DNA of 64,000 bases from Corynebacterium durum (GCF_030408675.1 NZ_CP047200.1:2722864-2786863); one strand, 5' to 3'; positions 54,273-63,754 are shown, counted from the stretch's first letter. Notes: generated from the letters alone by a model not told the origin. Made by a program: numbers and translations.

Positions 54273-54842
54273 ATGGATACATGTGTGCCAGATTCATTGT
54301 CAGATGCGGAACTAGTTGAGGCGTTTCTTGGGGGTGATAGTTGCGCGTTCACGGCTCTTGTACGCCGCTACCAAACACGATTGTGGTGGGTGGCACGACG
54401 CTATACCGCCAACGATGATGATGCGCTTGACATTGTGCAGGAAGTGTTTTTCCGCGCAAGCAAAAATCTCTGCTCGTTTCGTTGGGACTGCACGCTAAGC
54501 ACCTGGCTACATCGACTGGTGATGAACTGTGGCTATGATTTCATCCACCACAGGGAGCGCTGTGAAGCCGCAATCCTGGACGATGAGCGCAACACCGCCT
54601 TCGCGGACAGGCTGCTGCGTGAAGACCCAGTGAGCAGCTACGAGACGCAACTGTTCATCGGGGACGTGTTGGGGTGTTTAAGCCCAGAACATCGGGACGC
54701 GATCATTCAGGTGGATATTGTGGGTCACAGTGTGAACAGCCTGGCGGCCTATCAGGGGGTGCGCCCGGGGACCATAAAATCCCGGCGGGCGCGGGCAAAA
54801 GAGCATCTCAGGGAACTTCTGCGACAAGAAGCACTGGTGTAG
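54273..54842 (+). CDS. sigM: ECF sigma factor SigM
   Basis: A 189-residue ECF sigma factor. Region 2: [20 protein letters not shown], then [17 protein letters not shown] and [19 protein letters not shown]. Region 4: [20 protein letters not shown] and ...[18 protein letters not shown]. SigM responds to disulphide stress and activates trx genes. The mycobacterial locus has an anti-sigma gene (rsmA) next; here trxB follows directly, as in C. glutamicum. How it is held inactive is therefore not shown by the locus. Confidence 0.9.
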   Translation: MDTCVPDSLSDAELVEAFLGGDSCAFTALVRRYQTRLWWVARRYTANDDDALDIVQEVFFRASKNLCSFRWDCTLSTWLHRLVMNCGYDFIHHRERCEAAILDDERNTAFADRLLREDPVSSYETQLFIGDVLGCLSPEHRDAIIQVDIVGHSVNSLAAYQGVRPGTIKSRRARAKEHLRELLRQEALV

Positions 54843-54860
54843 CAGATCACAGTAACGTGT

Positions 54861-54888
54861 GGAATAGGGAGAGGTACCTCGGCGTTGG
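54861..54888 (+). promoter_or_regulatory. Candidate SigM promoter of trxB
   Basis: GGAATA (54861-54866), a 16-base spacer and CGTTGG (54883-54888) fit the GGGAAT-N16-18-CGTT-type ECF consensus reported for C. glutamicum SigM. It is about 75 bases before trxB. Inference from pattern. Confidence 0.6.
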
Positions 54889-54964
54889 AAAGATTCAACG
54901 GCCCCACAGTGACCTAGAATCGCTGTGGAGCAGTGCTGTTTATTCTCAAGCAGAAGGATTACCA

Positions 54965-55909
54965 ATGACAGAGGCATCCCCTGACACACCCACCATCCAT
55001 GACGTTGCCATCGTGGGTTCTGGTCCTGCTGGCTACACAGCTGCGATCTACGCGGCGCGAGCAGATCTACAACCCATTGTTTTTGAGGGGATCGAATTTG
55101 GTGGTTCACTCATGACCACTACCGAGGTGGAAAACTACCCGGGTTTTGCAGAGGGCATCATGGGGCCTGAATTGATGGAGCAGATGCGCACCCAGGCCGA
55201 ACGATTCGGCGCGGATCTGCGCATGGAGCTGGTTGATCGCCTAGAAGTGGACGGGGAGATCAAGAAGATCTTCGTAGGCGATGAGGAATTCCAGGCGCGC
55301 ACCGTTATCTTGGCCATGGGTTCGGCACCCCGTTACCTGGGGGTTCCGGGCGAACAGGAGCTGCTGGGCCACGGCGTATCATCATGCGCCACCTGCGATG
55401 GTTTTTTCTTCCGCGACCAGGATATTGCCGTGATCGGTGGCGGGGATTCCGCAATGGAAGAAGCACTGTTTCTCACGCGTTTCGCCAAGAGCGTGATGGT
55501 GGTGCACCGCCGCGAGGAGTTCCGCGCCAGCGCCATCATGCTGGAACGTGCGCGCGCAAATGAGAAGATCACCTTTGTCACTAACGCGGTGGTGGATCGT
55601 GTACTCAGCGAAGACAATAAGGTCAGCGGTCTGGAGCTGAAGGACACCGTGACGGGGGAGACCCGACAGGTGGATGTCGCCGCCATGTTCGTGGCTATCG
55701 GCGCGGATCCCCGCTCTGAACTGGTGAAAGGCCAAGTGGACACTGATGCTTCCGGCCATGTGCTGGTTGCACACCCCAGCACTAAGACAAACGTTCCTGG
55801 GGTGTTCGCTGTTGGTGACCTGGTGGATGACCACTATCAGCAGGCCATCACTGCCGCAGGCTCGGGTGCACGCGCGGCTATCGACGCCCAGCACTACCTC
55901 GTTTCTTAA
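54965..55909 (+). CDS. trxB: Thioredoxin reductase
   Basis: A 314-residue FAD/NADPH enzyme reducing thioredoxin. FAD motif [20 protein letters not shown] near residue 14, redox pair CATC in [18 protein letters not shown] near 140-143, NADPH motif [15 protein letters not shown] and the C-terminal [16 protein letters not shown]. Start at ATG 54965 ([13 protein letters not shown]); the frame extends to 54674 only through sigM sequence. A SigM-like promoter precedes it and trxA follows after 39 bases. Confidence 0.96.
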   Translation: MTEASPDTPTIHDVAIVGSGPAGYTAAIYAARADLQPIVFEGIEFGGSLMTTTEVENYPGFAEGIMGPELMEQMRTQAERFGADLRMELVDRLEVDGEIKKIFVGDEEFQARTVILAMGSAPRYLGVPGEQELLGHGVSSCATCDGFFFRDQDIAVIGGGDSAMEEALFLTRFAKSVMVVHRREEFRASAIMLERARANEKITFVTNAVVDRVLSEDNKVSGLELKDTVTGETRQVDVAAMFVAIGADPRSELVKGQVDTDASGHVLVAHPSTKTNVPGVFAVGDLVDDHYQQAITAAGSGARAAIDAQHYLVS

Positions 55910-55948
55910 ACTTACTCATCAATTTATTCACTCCTCAAAAGGAAAATC

Positions 55949-56272
55949 ATGTCTCAGGTTGTTACCATCACTGCAGAGAACTTTCGTTCTACCGTTGTCG
56001 ATTCTGCTACCCCCGTTTTGGTCGATTTTTGGGCTGAATGGTGCGGTCCGTGCAAAAAACTTGCCCCCGAAATTGAAAAAGTTGCGGAAGAGATGGGAGA
56101 TTCCGTCGTTGTGGGTAAAGTTGACATGGACGCAGAGCGTACACTGGGTGCGATGTTCCAGATCTTGTCAATCCCAACCGTCATTATTTTCAATAAGGGC
56201 GAGAAGGTCTTTGAACTAAACGGTGTGAACACCGCAGAGACTTACATGGCTAAACTGGAATCCCTCACCTAG
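55949..56272 (+). CDS. trxA: Thioredoxin
   Basis: A 107-residue thioredoxin with the active site FWAEWCGPCKKLAPEIE and the cis-Pro SIPTVIIF. It reduces protein disulphides and is recharged by the adjacent TrxB. AAAAGGAAAA precedes the ATG. Co-transcribed with trxB by layout. Confidence 0.96.
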   Translation: MSQVVTITAENFRSTVVDSATPVLVDFWAEWCGPCKKLAPEIEKVAEEMGDSVVVGKVDMDAERTLGAMFQILSIPTVIIFNKGEKVFELNGVNTAETYMAKLESLT

Positions 56273-56355
56273 TTGGTAGTCTGGCTACTACCATCTGTAC
56301 TGTACGCGTCGTGATAGCAGCGTTGCTGATATAGATTTGTGGAGGATTGAAAACC

Positions 56356-57537
56356 GTGTCAGATGTCTTGCGGGTTGGCGATCGGAGCCCTCGTGTGGCG
56401 GAAGTCCGCGCAACCCTGGCTCGACTTGGGCTGTTGCCCAGCTTTGATGGCTACGTCATCGATAAAGAGGCACAGCAGTTCGAAGAAAAAGACACATTCT
56501 TCGACGCTGCCCTCGCAGAGGCACTTCAAGGTTTTCAACAAAGCCGCGGTTTCGTCCCCAACGGCGAGATCAGCGAAGCGACGCTGAAAATTTTGCGCGA
56601 AGCCTCCTACACCCTAGGTATGCGGGTGTTGTATTTCCAGCCGGCGAATGTGATGGTGGGGGATGACGTTGGCCAGCTGCAACAGCAGCTTCACGACCTC
56701 GGATTCTACGCTGACCGTATTGATGGGCATTTCGGCCCCGCCACCCACGCTGGCGTGGTCAATTACCAGGAAAACTCTGGCCTGCAGCCTGATGGCATTT
56801 GTGGTCCAGAAACCGTACGCGCACTGAGTTACCTTGGCCTACGCATCACCGGCGGCTCGCCGCATGCGATTCGCGAGAGGGAGCAGGTACGGCAGGCTGG
56901 CCCGCAACTAGCTGGAAAACGCGTGGTCATTGACCCCGCCTTGGGCGGTAACGATCAAGGCCAGATCGTTAAAGGTCTGTTTGGCAACATCACCGAGGAG
57001 GAGATTCTGTGGGATCTTGCCTCCCGTATTGAGGGCCGCATGATTGCCGCGGGTATGGAGACCATCGTCTCCCGCCCGCGCCAAGACAACCCAAGTCAGA
57101 AGGAACGCGCGGGCATTGCCAACGCATTTGGCGCGGATTTGATGCTGTGCCTCCAGTGCGACCGCTATCAGAACGAGAAAGCCTCCGGCGTGGCCACGTT
57201 CTATTTCGGTTCGGAGCAGGGGAGTAGCTCGCTGACTGGGGAGGCGCTGAGTGGCTTTATCCAACGCGAGATTGTCGCCCGCACCGACCTGCAAAACTGC
57301 GGCAACCATGGTCGCACGTGGGAAATGCTGCGACTGACCTCTATGCCCACCGTCGAGGTGGTCACGGGCTACCTGACTAACCCCCACGACGTTGCCATCC
57401 TTACCGACCCTTCCGAGCGTGACACCATCGCAGAGGCCATTGTGGTGGCCGTGAAGCGCCTGTATCTGCTCGACCAGGACACCCAGCCCACCGGCACCTA
57501 TAAGTTCTCTGAGTTGCTTAGGTCTGAACTGCTGTAA
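56356..57537 (+). CDS. cwlM: CwlM-like peptidoglycan regulator (degenerate amidase_3)
   Basis: A 393-residue cytosolic-type protein. Two peptidoglycan-binding repeats (VGDRSPRVAEVRATLARLGL and GHFGPATHAGVVNYQENSGL) are followed by an amidase_3 fold from about residue 190. The first zinc ligand is gone: IDPALGG stands where active amidases have IDPGHGG, so hydrolysis is unlikely. In mycobacteria CwlM is a PknB substrate that activates MurA and binds MurJ. GTG at 56356 has GGAGG at the right distance; TTG at 56347 does not. Its 3' end overlaps the convergent gene by 20 bases. Confidence 0.9.
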   Translation: MSDVLRVGDRSPRVAEVRATLARLGLLPSFDGYVIDKEAQQFEEKDTFFDAALAEALQGFQQSRGFVPNGEISEATLKILREASYTLGMRVLYFQPANVMVGDDVGQLQQQLHDLGFYADRIDGHFGPATHAGVVNYQENSGLQPDGICGPETVRALSYLGLRITGGSPHAIREREQVRQAGPQLAGKRVVIDPALGGNDQGQIVKGLFGNITEEEILWDLASRIEGRMIAAGMETIVSRPRQDNPSQKERAGIANAFGADLMLCLQCDRYQNEKASGVATFYFGSEQGSSSLTGEALSGFIQREIVARTDLQNCGNHGRTWEMLRLTSMPTVEVVTGYLTNPHDVAILTDPSERDTIAEAIVVAVKRLYLLDQDTQPTGTYKFSELLRSELL

Positions 57538-58174
57538 GCGCCTGACGAATCAACTCTTCCGCCTCCTCCACGGCCAGCAAGCCTTGTGGGGGAGGCAGCG
57601 TCATTTGGAGGCGAGGGAGCACGTCATGGTCAGCCACAACCGTGAAACCAGCTTCCAGCAGTATGGTTTCGGGGATCAGCCCTACTGACGCGGGTGTGCC
57701 AATGCCCCATCCCACGGACTCGTCCTCCGCGATGAAGGCACCCGCACGCAGGCCAAAAGCCTCCACCACTCGCGAGCCTTGCCGGGTGAGCTGGGTTAAC
57801 GCGGCGTCGATAAGCAGTTGCTCAAACCCCAGGCACTCGAAGCCGGTCTCAACGAACAGGGAAGAAATCACATCGGCACCGTTGGTGACGGGTGCCGTGG
57901 GCATGTTTTCGACGCCCGGCAGGTTCCTCTCGTCGCCAAAAAGCACGGTGGCCAGTGCCGGGGTGTCGTCAATGCCACAGCTGATGTTGAAGCCACAGGG
58001 GCCATACTCCAACAGCATGCGGGACAACCACGCCTCCTTCTCCAGGGCCGAAAACCCCTGGTTCTGGACATGATGTGCGGCCGAGGGTTCCAATTCCCAG
58101 AACACGCAGCGGCCCGCTACAGGGTGAAGCAAGCTGATGTTGTCAGTACTCAGCGGCAACAACGATGCAAACAC
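57518..58174 (-). CDS. GNAT-like protein, Rv3916c-type
   Basis: A 218-residue protein at the place of Rv3916c between cwlM and parB. The middle part FECLGFEQLLIDAALTQLTR and RVVEAFGLRAG, then VGLIPETILLEAGFTVVADHD, resemble a GNAT acetyltransferase core. The acetyl-CoA loop is not convincing, so activity is uncertain. It may be co-transcribed downstream of parAB. A copy of the 13-base repeat lies inside and encodes LLIDA. Confidence 0.7.
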   Translation of the reverse strand: MFASLLPLSTDNISLLHPVAGRCVFWELEPSAAHHVQNQGFSALEKEAWLSRMLLEYGPCGFNISCGIDDTPALATVLFGDERNLPGVENMPTAPVTNGADVISSLFVETGFECLGFEQLLIDAALTQLTRQGSRVVEAFGLRAGAFIAEDESVGWGIGTPASVGLIPETILLEAGFTVVADHDVLPRLQMTLPPPQGLLAVEEAEELIRQALTAVQT

Positions 58175-58197
58175 ACGGCACCTCCAGTGAGGAGTGG

Positions 58198-59514
58198 TTA
58201 ATGCTGTGAGTTGATAATGGACATAATGCGTTCGAAATCCTCGCGGTCGCCAAACTCCACCACGATCTTGCCTTTCCGCTTACCCATCGTGACCGTGACT
58301 TTCGTGTCCAAGCCGTCCGCCAATCGATCCGCAGCCTGCGTCAAAAATGCTGGCGGTGCGGGCTTATCCTTCGGTTTCTTCGGCTTTTGCTCCTCGCCAC
58401 GGTTGGCCAGCATCACCGCTTCCTCCGTAGCGCGCACGGACAAACCTTCCGCAACAATCCGAGCAGCCAACAACTCCTGCGCATCTGCACCGGTCTGCAG
58501 CGAGAGCAACGCGCGGGCGTGACCAGCGCTCAGCACACCCGCCGCAACTTTACGCTGCACAGACACCGGCAGCTGCAGCAGACGAATCATGTTGGTGATC
58601 ACCGGGCGGGAACGCCCCAAACGCTGCGCCAGTTCGGCCTGCGTCACATCGAATTCTTCCAGAAGCTGCTGGTAAGCAGCCGCCTCTTCCAAAGGATTCA
58701 ACTGCACACGGTGAATATTCTCCAGCAACGCGTCGCGCAGCATGGCACCATCGTCGGTTTCCCGCACAATCGCCGGAATGGTCTCCAGACCGGCTTTGCT
58801 GGCGGCGCGCCAACGGCGCTCACCCATGATGATCTCAAAACCGGAGTCATCAGCGGCGCGGCGCACCACAATCGGTTGCATGAGGCCGAATTCTTTGATG
58901 GAGTGCACCAGTTCGGCGAGTGCTTCCTCATCAAAAACCTGGCGCGGCTGATGCGGGTTCGGCACAATCTGGTTGACCGGAATCTCCTGGTAGCTTGCGC
59001 CAATATCCTCGGGAGACTGTGGAACGTTTGGTTTTTTCTGAGTCTCCTTGGTGTCTTGGGCGGTCTCTGTCGCGGGAGTGCGCGGCGTGGCGCTGGGGGC
59101 AGTGGCAGCTTTAGGTGCCTGCTTATCCTTCTCCCTGGACTCCTGTGATGCGCCGTCTAGTTTCGTACCTGCCGTGCGTGTCGACGGCCGTGTCACAGCA
59201 GCATGTGCCGCCGCTAACTGGTCCGACACATTTTTCGCTGAAGCAGCTTTCTTTGCAGCCTTTGTTGGTGCCTTCTTGGTGGTCTTTTTTGTAGCTTTCG
59301 CGGATTTCTGTGTCCGAGTGGGTGCCGGTACGCTCTCGGTCTCAGCTGTTTCTACAGCTTGTGGTTCTTCCGTCGCCGCTGCCAGTGGGCCACTACCGCC
59401 CATGAGGATATTCGCGGCGTCCTCACCCAAACGTGGCTTGTTTGTGGAAGGACCATTAGGGATCAACGCAGCAAGACCTCGCCCGAGTCCGCCTTTGCGT
59501 TTATCAGGAGCCAT
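58198..59514 (-). CDS. parB: Chromosome partitioning protein ParB
   Basis: A 438-residue CTP-dependent clamp that loads at parS. Residues 1-170 are an unusually long Ala/Lys/Thr-rich linker ([21 protein letters not shown]). The conserved core starts near 175: [20 protein letters not shown], the CTP/arginine motif [12 protein letters not shown], and the [23 protein letters not shown]. The C-terminal dimer domain ends [18 protein letters not shown]. Typical ParB is 330-390 residues. It acts on the eight parS sites listed and recruits SMC. 65 bases after parA. Confidence 0.96.
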   Translation of the reverse strand: MAPDKRKGGLGRGLAALIPNGPSTNKPRLGEDAANILMGGSGPLAAATEEPQAVETAETESVPAPTRTQKSAKATKKTTKKAPTKAAKKAASAKNVSDQLAAAHAAVTRPSTRTAGTKLDGASQESREKDKQAPKAATAPSATPRTPATETAQDTKETQKKPNVPQSPEDIGASYQEIPVNQIVPNPHQPRQVFDEEALAELVHSIKEFGLMQPIVVRRAADDSGFEIIMGERRWRAASKAGLETIPAIVRETDDGAMLRDALLENIHRVQLNPLEEAAAYQQLLEEFDVTQAELAQRLGRSRPVITNMIRLLQLPVSVQRKVAAGVLSAGHARALLSLQTGADAQELLAARIVAEGLSVRATEEAVMLANRGEEQKPKKPKDKPAPPAFLTQAADRLADGLDTKVTVTMGKRKGKIVVEFGDREDFERIMSIINSQH

Positions 59515-59579
59515 GAAGACACTAAACCTTTCTAGGGGGTTAGCTCAGTGGGGTGGTTACGTCAAGGAGGGTCAAAGGT

Positions 59580-60518
59580 TTAGGCATCGGCAACATAACC
59601 TTCAGGGGGCTGACCAATGGGACCGGAGTCCTCAGTGGGGACAAAATCACCACGAACCGCAAGTTCTTTCGCAGCGTCTAGATAAGCCATAGCACCTCGG
59701 GAACCCGGGTCATATTCAAGCACTGTCTGGCTAAATCCAGGAGCTTCTGAGACCTTCACGGAACGCGGAATCGTGGTGCCTAGCACCACAGCACCGAAGT
59801 GGTTACGGACTTCCTCGGTGACCTGCTCAGCCAGCTTGGTGCGGCCATCGTACATGGTCAGAATGATATTGGAGATATGAAGTTGGGGGTTAAGATGCTG
59901 ACGGATCATCGTAATGTTGTTCAGCAATTGTCCGACACCCTCCAGGGCGTAGTACTCACACTGAATGGGGATCAACACCTCTGTGACCGCCGCCATAGCA
60001 TTAATGGTGAGCAGGCCGAGTGACGGGGGACAGTCGATGAACACATAATCGATGCCGTTTTCGCGCAGGAAGTCCTCATGGATCGCGTCTGCCAGGCGGT
60101 ACTCACGACGGACCATATTGACCAGCTCAATCTCAGAACCTGCAAGATCGATAGTCGCTGGAATGCAGTACAGGTTGGGGCTAAACTCTGCCTGCTGCAT
60201 CGCATCTTCAGCGGCACATTCACCGATCAACAGTTCGTAGCTGGACGGTACGCCCACGTGGTGATCAGCACCCAATGCTGTGGAGGCATTGCCCTGGGGA
60301 TCCAGGTCCACAACCAGCACTTTAAGCCCATATATCGCAAGGCCAGCCGCCAAATTGACAGTAGTTGTGGTTTTACCCACCCCGCCTTTTTGGTTCGCAA
60401 TCGTAATTCGTCGAGGGCGGTCTGGGCGCGGAAGGGTCAACGAGTTCGGGGTTTTCACCCGCGCCGCGCGCTGCGCAGCGGCCGCGATGGGTGTGTCATC
60501 CCAGTACTGGTCGTCCAT
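59580..60518 (-). CDS. parA: Chromosome partitioning ATPase ParA
   Basis: A 312-residue deviant Walker ATPase moving ParB-parS complexes to the poles. Walker A is ITIANQKGGVGKTTTTVN near residues 38-55, Walker A' is VLVVDLDPQGNAS and the switch is DYVFIDCPPSLGLL. The start at ATG 60518 (MDDQYWDDTPIAAAAQRAAR) follows AAGGGG. A longer frame to 60590 exists but is less likely. Upstream partner of parB. Confidence 0.95.
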   Translation of the reverse strand: MDDQYWDDTPIAAAAQRAARVKTPNSLTLPRPDRPRRITIANQKGGVGKTTTTVNLAAGLAIYGLKVLVVDLDPQGNASTALGADHHVGVPSSYELLIGECAAEDAMQQAEFSPNLYCIPATIDLAGSEIELVNMVRREYRLADAIHEDFLRENGIDYVFIDCPPSLGLLTINAMAAVTEVLIPIQCEYYALEGVGQLLNNITMIRQHLNPQLHISNIILTMYDGRTKLAEQVTEEVRNHFGAVVLGTTIPRSVKVSEAPGFSQTVLEYDPGSRGAMAYLDAAKELAVRGDFVPTEDSGPIGQPPEGYVADA

Positions 60519-60760
60519 AGACGTGAAGTCCCCTTTTCCATCGGAGTTTTGCTGACCGGGAAACCCGCGGACCAGCCACGTTCGGCTCATTATTTACCAC
60601 GCCTGAACTGCCTAAACGCGCACATGGATACCCTGCTTGGAGTGCCCAGAGTCAAGCATAACAGCGCTCAAACGAAGAAATAATTCCTACACTTCTTCCA
60701 CATTAGTGCCTAAAGTCATTGCATTCCAGCACCCCACTTCAGGGCTTGTTGTGCTGGTCA

Positions 60761-61417
60761 TCAACGCACGCGTGGGATGCGGATGAGGTGGGTGGGTTCC
60801 TCCACAATTCCAACACCCACCAGTTGTATCTCCGCAGGCCCACCACCAGCCTTTTTAATGATTTTAGCGTCGCGTTCTAGCTCCTCTGAGACTGAGCTTC
60901 CCTTCATGGCAATCATGACACCGCCACGCGTGACGAGGGGGAGTGACCACTGGGCGAGTTTCCCCAGGGGGGCGACCGCGCGCGAGGTCACCACGTCTAC
61001 TGTTCCCACCTCGGCTTTTATTGCTTTTTCTTCTGCGCGCCCACGCACTACCGTGACGTTGTCGAGCTGCAATTCTTCAACGACCTCCAGAAGGAATGTC
61101 GAGCGTTTCAACAGAGGTTCTATGAGTGTGATACTGAGGTCTGGCCGAGCCAAGGCCAGTGGAATGCCTGGTAAGCCGGCACCTGAACCGATGTCCGCGA
61201 CGCTGGCATCCTGCGGCATCGCCTCACCAATGATCGCACAGTTGAGCACATGACGATCCCACAGCCGAGGCACCTCCCGGGGACCGATAAACCCACGGAC
61301 AGAACCAGTGGTCGCCAAAAGATCATGGTAGCGAACAGATTTATCCAGGTTATCGCCGAAAACGCGGGCCGCTACAGTTGGGGTATCAGATGTATGTGAT
61401 GGTTTCACGTGAAACAT
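60761..61417 (-). CDS. rsmG: 16S rRNA (guanine-N7) methyltransferase RsmG
   Basis: A 218-residue SAM-dependent enzyme methylating G527 of 16S rRNA. SAM motif [20 protein letters not shown] near residue 75; [17 protein letters not shown] near 140. The ATG at 61417 lies 1 base from a parS dyad, so the protein starts MFHVKP. AAGGAG is only 1 base before that ATG; GTG at 61408, inside the parS, has better spacing, and GTG at 61435 is a third option. No jag gene separates it from yidC. Confidence 0.93.
   Translation of the reverse strand: MFHVKPSHTSDTPTVAARVFGDNLDKSVRYHDLLATTGSVRGFIGPREVPRLWDRHVLNCAIIGEAMPQDASVADIGSGAGLPGIPLALARPDLSITLIEPLLKRSTFLLEVVEELQLDNVTVVRGRAEEKAIKAEVGTVDVVTSRAVAPLGKLAQWSLPLVTRGGVMIAMKGSSVSEELERDAKIIKKAGGGPAEIQLVGVGIVEEPTHLIRIPRVR
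61401..61416. promoter_or_regulatory. parS site 8
   Basis: GGTTTCACGTGAAACA, one outer mismatch, overlapping the first codons of rsmG; the site closest to the origin in this window. Confidence 0.85.
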
Positions 61418-61493
61418 TCTCCTTAGCCTGTGCACAGCCGGGCCATAATGAACATGAAGGCGGGTGTGTGCATCACACTATATCGTTGCACAC

Positions 61494-61533
61494 AAAAACC
61501 GCCCATCCCCTCACGGCGGATTGGGCGGTTTTT
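61494..61533. terminator. Strong bidirectional terminator after yidC
   Basis: AAAAACCGCCCA (61494-61505) and TGGGCGGTTTTT (61522-61533) form a 12-pair stem with A- and U-tails on both strands, 2 bases past the yidC stop. It separates the yidC-yidD-rnpA-rpmH unit from rsmG. Confidence 0.93.
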
Positions 61534-61535
61534 AC

Positions 61536-62498
61536 TTAGCTACGTCGCTTTTTGTTCTTCTTCGGGTTATTTGGCTTCACACCCGGCTTGGGGGCACTAG
61601 CACGCTGAGCATCCTTTTTGGCTTGGATCTCTGCTTCCTCTTCTGCATCCATCTTATTGAAGATGAAACGCTGCTGAAAGAACGTCCAGATATTGTTGGA
61701 CACCATGTAGAACAGCAGGCCGATGTGCCAGAAAGCACCAGTAAACAGAATCGTCAGCGGCATGAACCAGACCATCATGCGGTTCATCATGTCCATCTGC
61801 ATCTGCATCTGATCGTTAGCAGGTGCGGACTGCTTGCCGGAGGCCAAGCGTGCTTTCTGCCTGTTCACACCCATGCGTGCAACAAAGTGCGTGGCAGTGG
61901 CGGTGATCAGGATAAGCGGGATAGCCACCATCATAATGTCTGTGCGGGTGAACTCCGCCCCACTAAAGCCCTGGTACATGGACTCTGGCATGGAGATGTA
62001 GGAGGACAGCGGAACACCGAACAGGCGTGCGTCCAGGAAGGACTGAACATCCGTTGGACTGAAGATATAGTTCGCGGTGTTGCGGTTTTGTTCGACACTT
62101 AAACCGAGCTGCCCGGAACCGGTGCCAGTACGGTTGAAGGATCGGAGTACGTGAAACAGGCCGAGGAACACCGGCATCTGCACCAGCAGCGGCAAACATC
62201 CAGCGATGGGGTTAACGCCCATCTCTTTTTGGACTTTGCGGATTTCCTCCATCTGTTTTTGCTGGTCGTTCTTATATTTGCTGCGAATCTCAGCCATGCG
62301 CGGCTGCAGTTCACTCATTTTCCTGCTTGACCGCATTTGGTTCAGGGAAGGCTTAACCAGGAACACGCGGATGGTGAACGTCAGCAAGACGATTGAAAGC
62401 ACCCATGTAATTCCCCAGCCCGGGTCCAGCACGTAGCTTAAAAGCTTGTGCCAAAACCACAGGATGGCCGAGATGGGCCAGTAAACGAAGTTGAGCAC
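61536..62498 (-). CDS. yidC: Membrane protein insertase YidC
   Basis: A 320-residue Oxa1-type insertase. N-terminal membrane helices (WPISAILWFWHKLLSYVL, WGITWVLSIVLLTFTIRVFLV), the basic cytosolic hairpin with SELQPRMAEIRSKY, then MGVNPIAGCLPLLVQMPVFLGLF and a final helix pair. Short Gram-positive form without the large periplasmic domain. The tail NNPKKNKKRRS is basic and may contact the ribosome, a role that Jag/KhpB-associated forms often share. Follows yidD with 22 bases between. Confidence 0.95.
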   Translation of the reverse strand: MLNFVYWPISAILWFWHKLLSYVLDPGWGITWVLSIVLLTFTIRVFLVKPSLNQMRSSRKMSELQPRMAEIRSKYKNDQQKQMEEIRKVQKEMGVNPIAGCLPLLVQMPVFLGLFHVLRSFNRTGTGSGQLGLSVEQNRNTANYIFSPTDVQSFLDARLFGVPLSSYISMPESMYQGFSGAEFTRTDIMMVAIPLILITATATHFVARMGVNRQKARLASGKQSAPANDQMQMQMDMMNRMMVWFMPLTILFTGAFWHIGLLFYMVSNNIWTFFQQRFIFNKMDAEEEAEIQAKKDAQRASAPKPGVKPNNPKKNKKRRS

Positions 62499-62520
62499 GG
62501 TGGTTCAAAACTCCTTGGTT

Positions 62521-62796
62521 TTATTGATGGAAGCAGTCCACGTGAGTGACCTTATGATTCCTGCGTTGCGGAACAGGGTCATAGCCACCCGGATGCCAGG
62601 GTCCACATTTAGCTAAACGCGTGACTGCCAAGATGGTTCCCATCACAGCTCCCCGCTGACTAATCGCCTGCAGGGCATAGGAACTGCATGATGGTTCAAA
62701 CCGACAACTAGGACCCATTTTAAGAGGGGACAGAAAATTTTGGTAAAAACCCACGCCCCGCATGAGCATCCGCGCCGCAAGTGTCGGCCTAGCCAT
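62521..62796 (-). CDS. yidD: Membrane protein insertion efficiency factor YidD
   Basis: A 91-residue protein with the YidD signature FYQNFLSPLKMGPSCRFEPS followed by CSSYALQAI, and KCGPWHPGGYDPVP. ATG at 62796 overlaps the rnpA stop by 8 bases. The longer frame to 62865 runs through rnpA sequence. Assists YidC-dependent insertion. Confidence 0.93.
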   Translation of the reverse strand: MARPTLAARMLMRGVGFYQNFLSPLKMGPSCRFEPSCSSYALQAISQRGAVMGTILAVTRLAKCGPWHPGGYDPVPQRRNHKVTHVDCFHQ

Positions 62797-63193
62797 GACA
62801 GGCCCCTGTCTCCTGATGCTGCAGCTGAGCCACAAGCTTATCGACGCCGCGTGCAACATCAGCACTCAGCTGCTCACTGCTTGCCTGTGCACTGCGCGGC
62901 AGCGCGCGAACAACAATGTCGCAGTCAGTGATGCCTGGTACCTCACGGGTTTCCTGGGCAAGTTGCTGGCAGATATGCCGAAGCCGCCGGGTGACACGGT
63001 GACGAGTCACCGCATTGCCGACGGCTTTAGACACAATGAAACCAAATCGGGGCCCTCCCTGACGGACGAGCCCCTCATTGGTGGTGTGCTTGATGAGGTA
63101 TACGACCACGGTTTTTGTGCCAGCCCGGTGACCTTTTTTAACAGTGTGCGCAAATGCTTGCGATGGTGTTAATGAAAGGTGATCTGGTAGCAC
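62789..63193 (-). CDS. rnpA: Ribonuclease P protein component
   Basis: A 134-residue basic protein that helps the RNase P RNA trim pre-tRNA 5' ends. The conserved RNR-type motif reads KAVGNAVTRHRVTRRLRHIC near residues 57-76. FIVSKAVGN precedes it. Starts at GTG 63193, 31 bases after rpmH. One copy of the 13-base repeat lies in its 3' part. Confidence 0.93.
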   Translation of the reverse strand: MLPDHLSLTPSQAFAHTVKKGHRAGTKTVVVYLIKHTTNEGLVRQGGPRFGFIVSKAVGNAVTRHRVTRRLRHICQQLAQETREVPGITDCDIVVRALPRSAQASSEQLSADVARGVDKLVAQLQHQETGACHG

Positions 63194-63223
63194 GGCCGCG
63201 CCCTCAACTTGTGACCGCGAAGA

Positions 63224-63367
63224 CTACGCGGTCAGGGAAGCACGGCCCTTACGACGACGAGCCGCAACGATAGCGCGACCGGCGCGGGTACGCATACGAG
63301 TACGGAAGCCGTGAACACGCGCACGACGACGGTTGTTCGGCTGGAACGTCCGTTTGCCCTTTGCCAC
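63224..63367 (-). CDS. rpmH: 50S ribosomal protein L34
   Basis: A 47-residue protein starting at GTG 63367 with GAGGAG 8 bases upstream: [20 protein letters not shown], then [20 protein letters not shown] and GRASLTA. Textbook L34 sequence and position next to rnpA. Its promoter lies in the region shared with dnaA. Confidence 0.98.
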   Translation of the reverse strand: MAKGKRTFQPNNRRRARVHGFRTRMRTRAGRAIVAARRRKGRASLTA

Positions 63368-63754
63368 GGAAAACACTCCTCAGATTTTGGTCAGGTGATA
63401 GCACTTCACAACAAAGCTGCCCACCCGAAGTTGGATGATTGTAAACCTCACACCGTCCACCCCTGAGTGGAGCGGAAGAGTGGAAGTCGCAAAAATTTTG
63501 CGAAAATGCGCGTGTACTACCTCTCATTGCAAGGCAGCAGTAACGCGCCAGACCCTGCCAGACTACGCGCAGGTGGCACTCCTGAACAAATCGACGCGTC
63601 GGATAGTCCGCCATCACCCCTTAAATAACAGCCATGTTGTTTGGAGCTGTGGGTTGTGTTGTTCGCGGTCAGCAAAAACCATACCTAGCTGCGCAGACGA
63701 TCCTGCACTGTGAAAATTTCACACAGAATCCACCATGTGAATTGTCAAGTAGCC

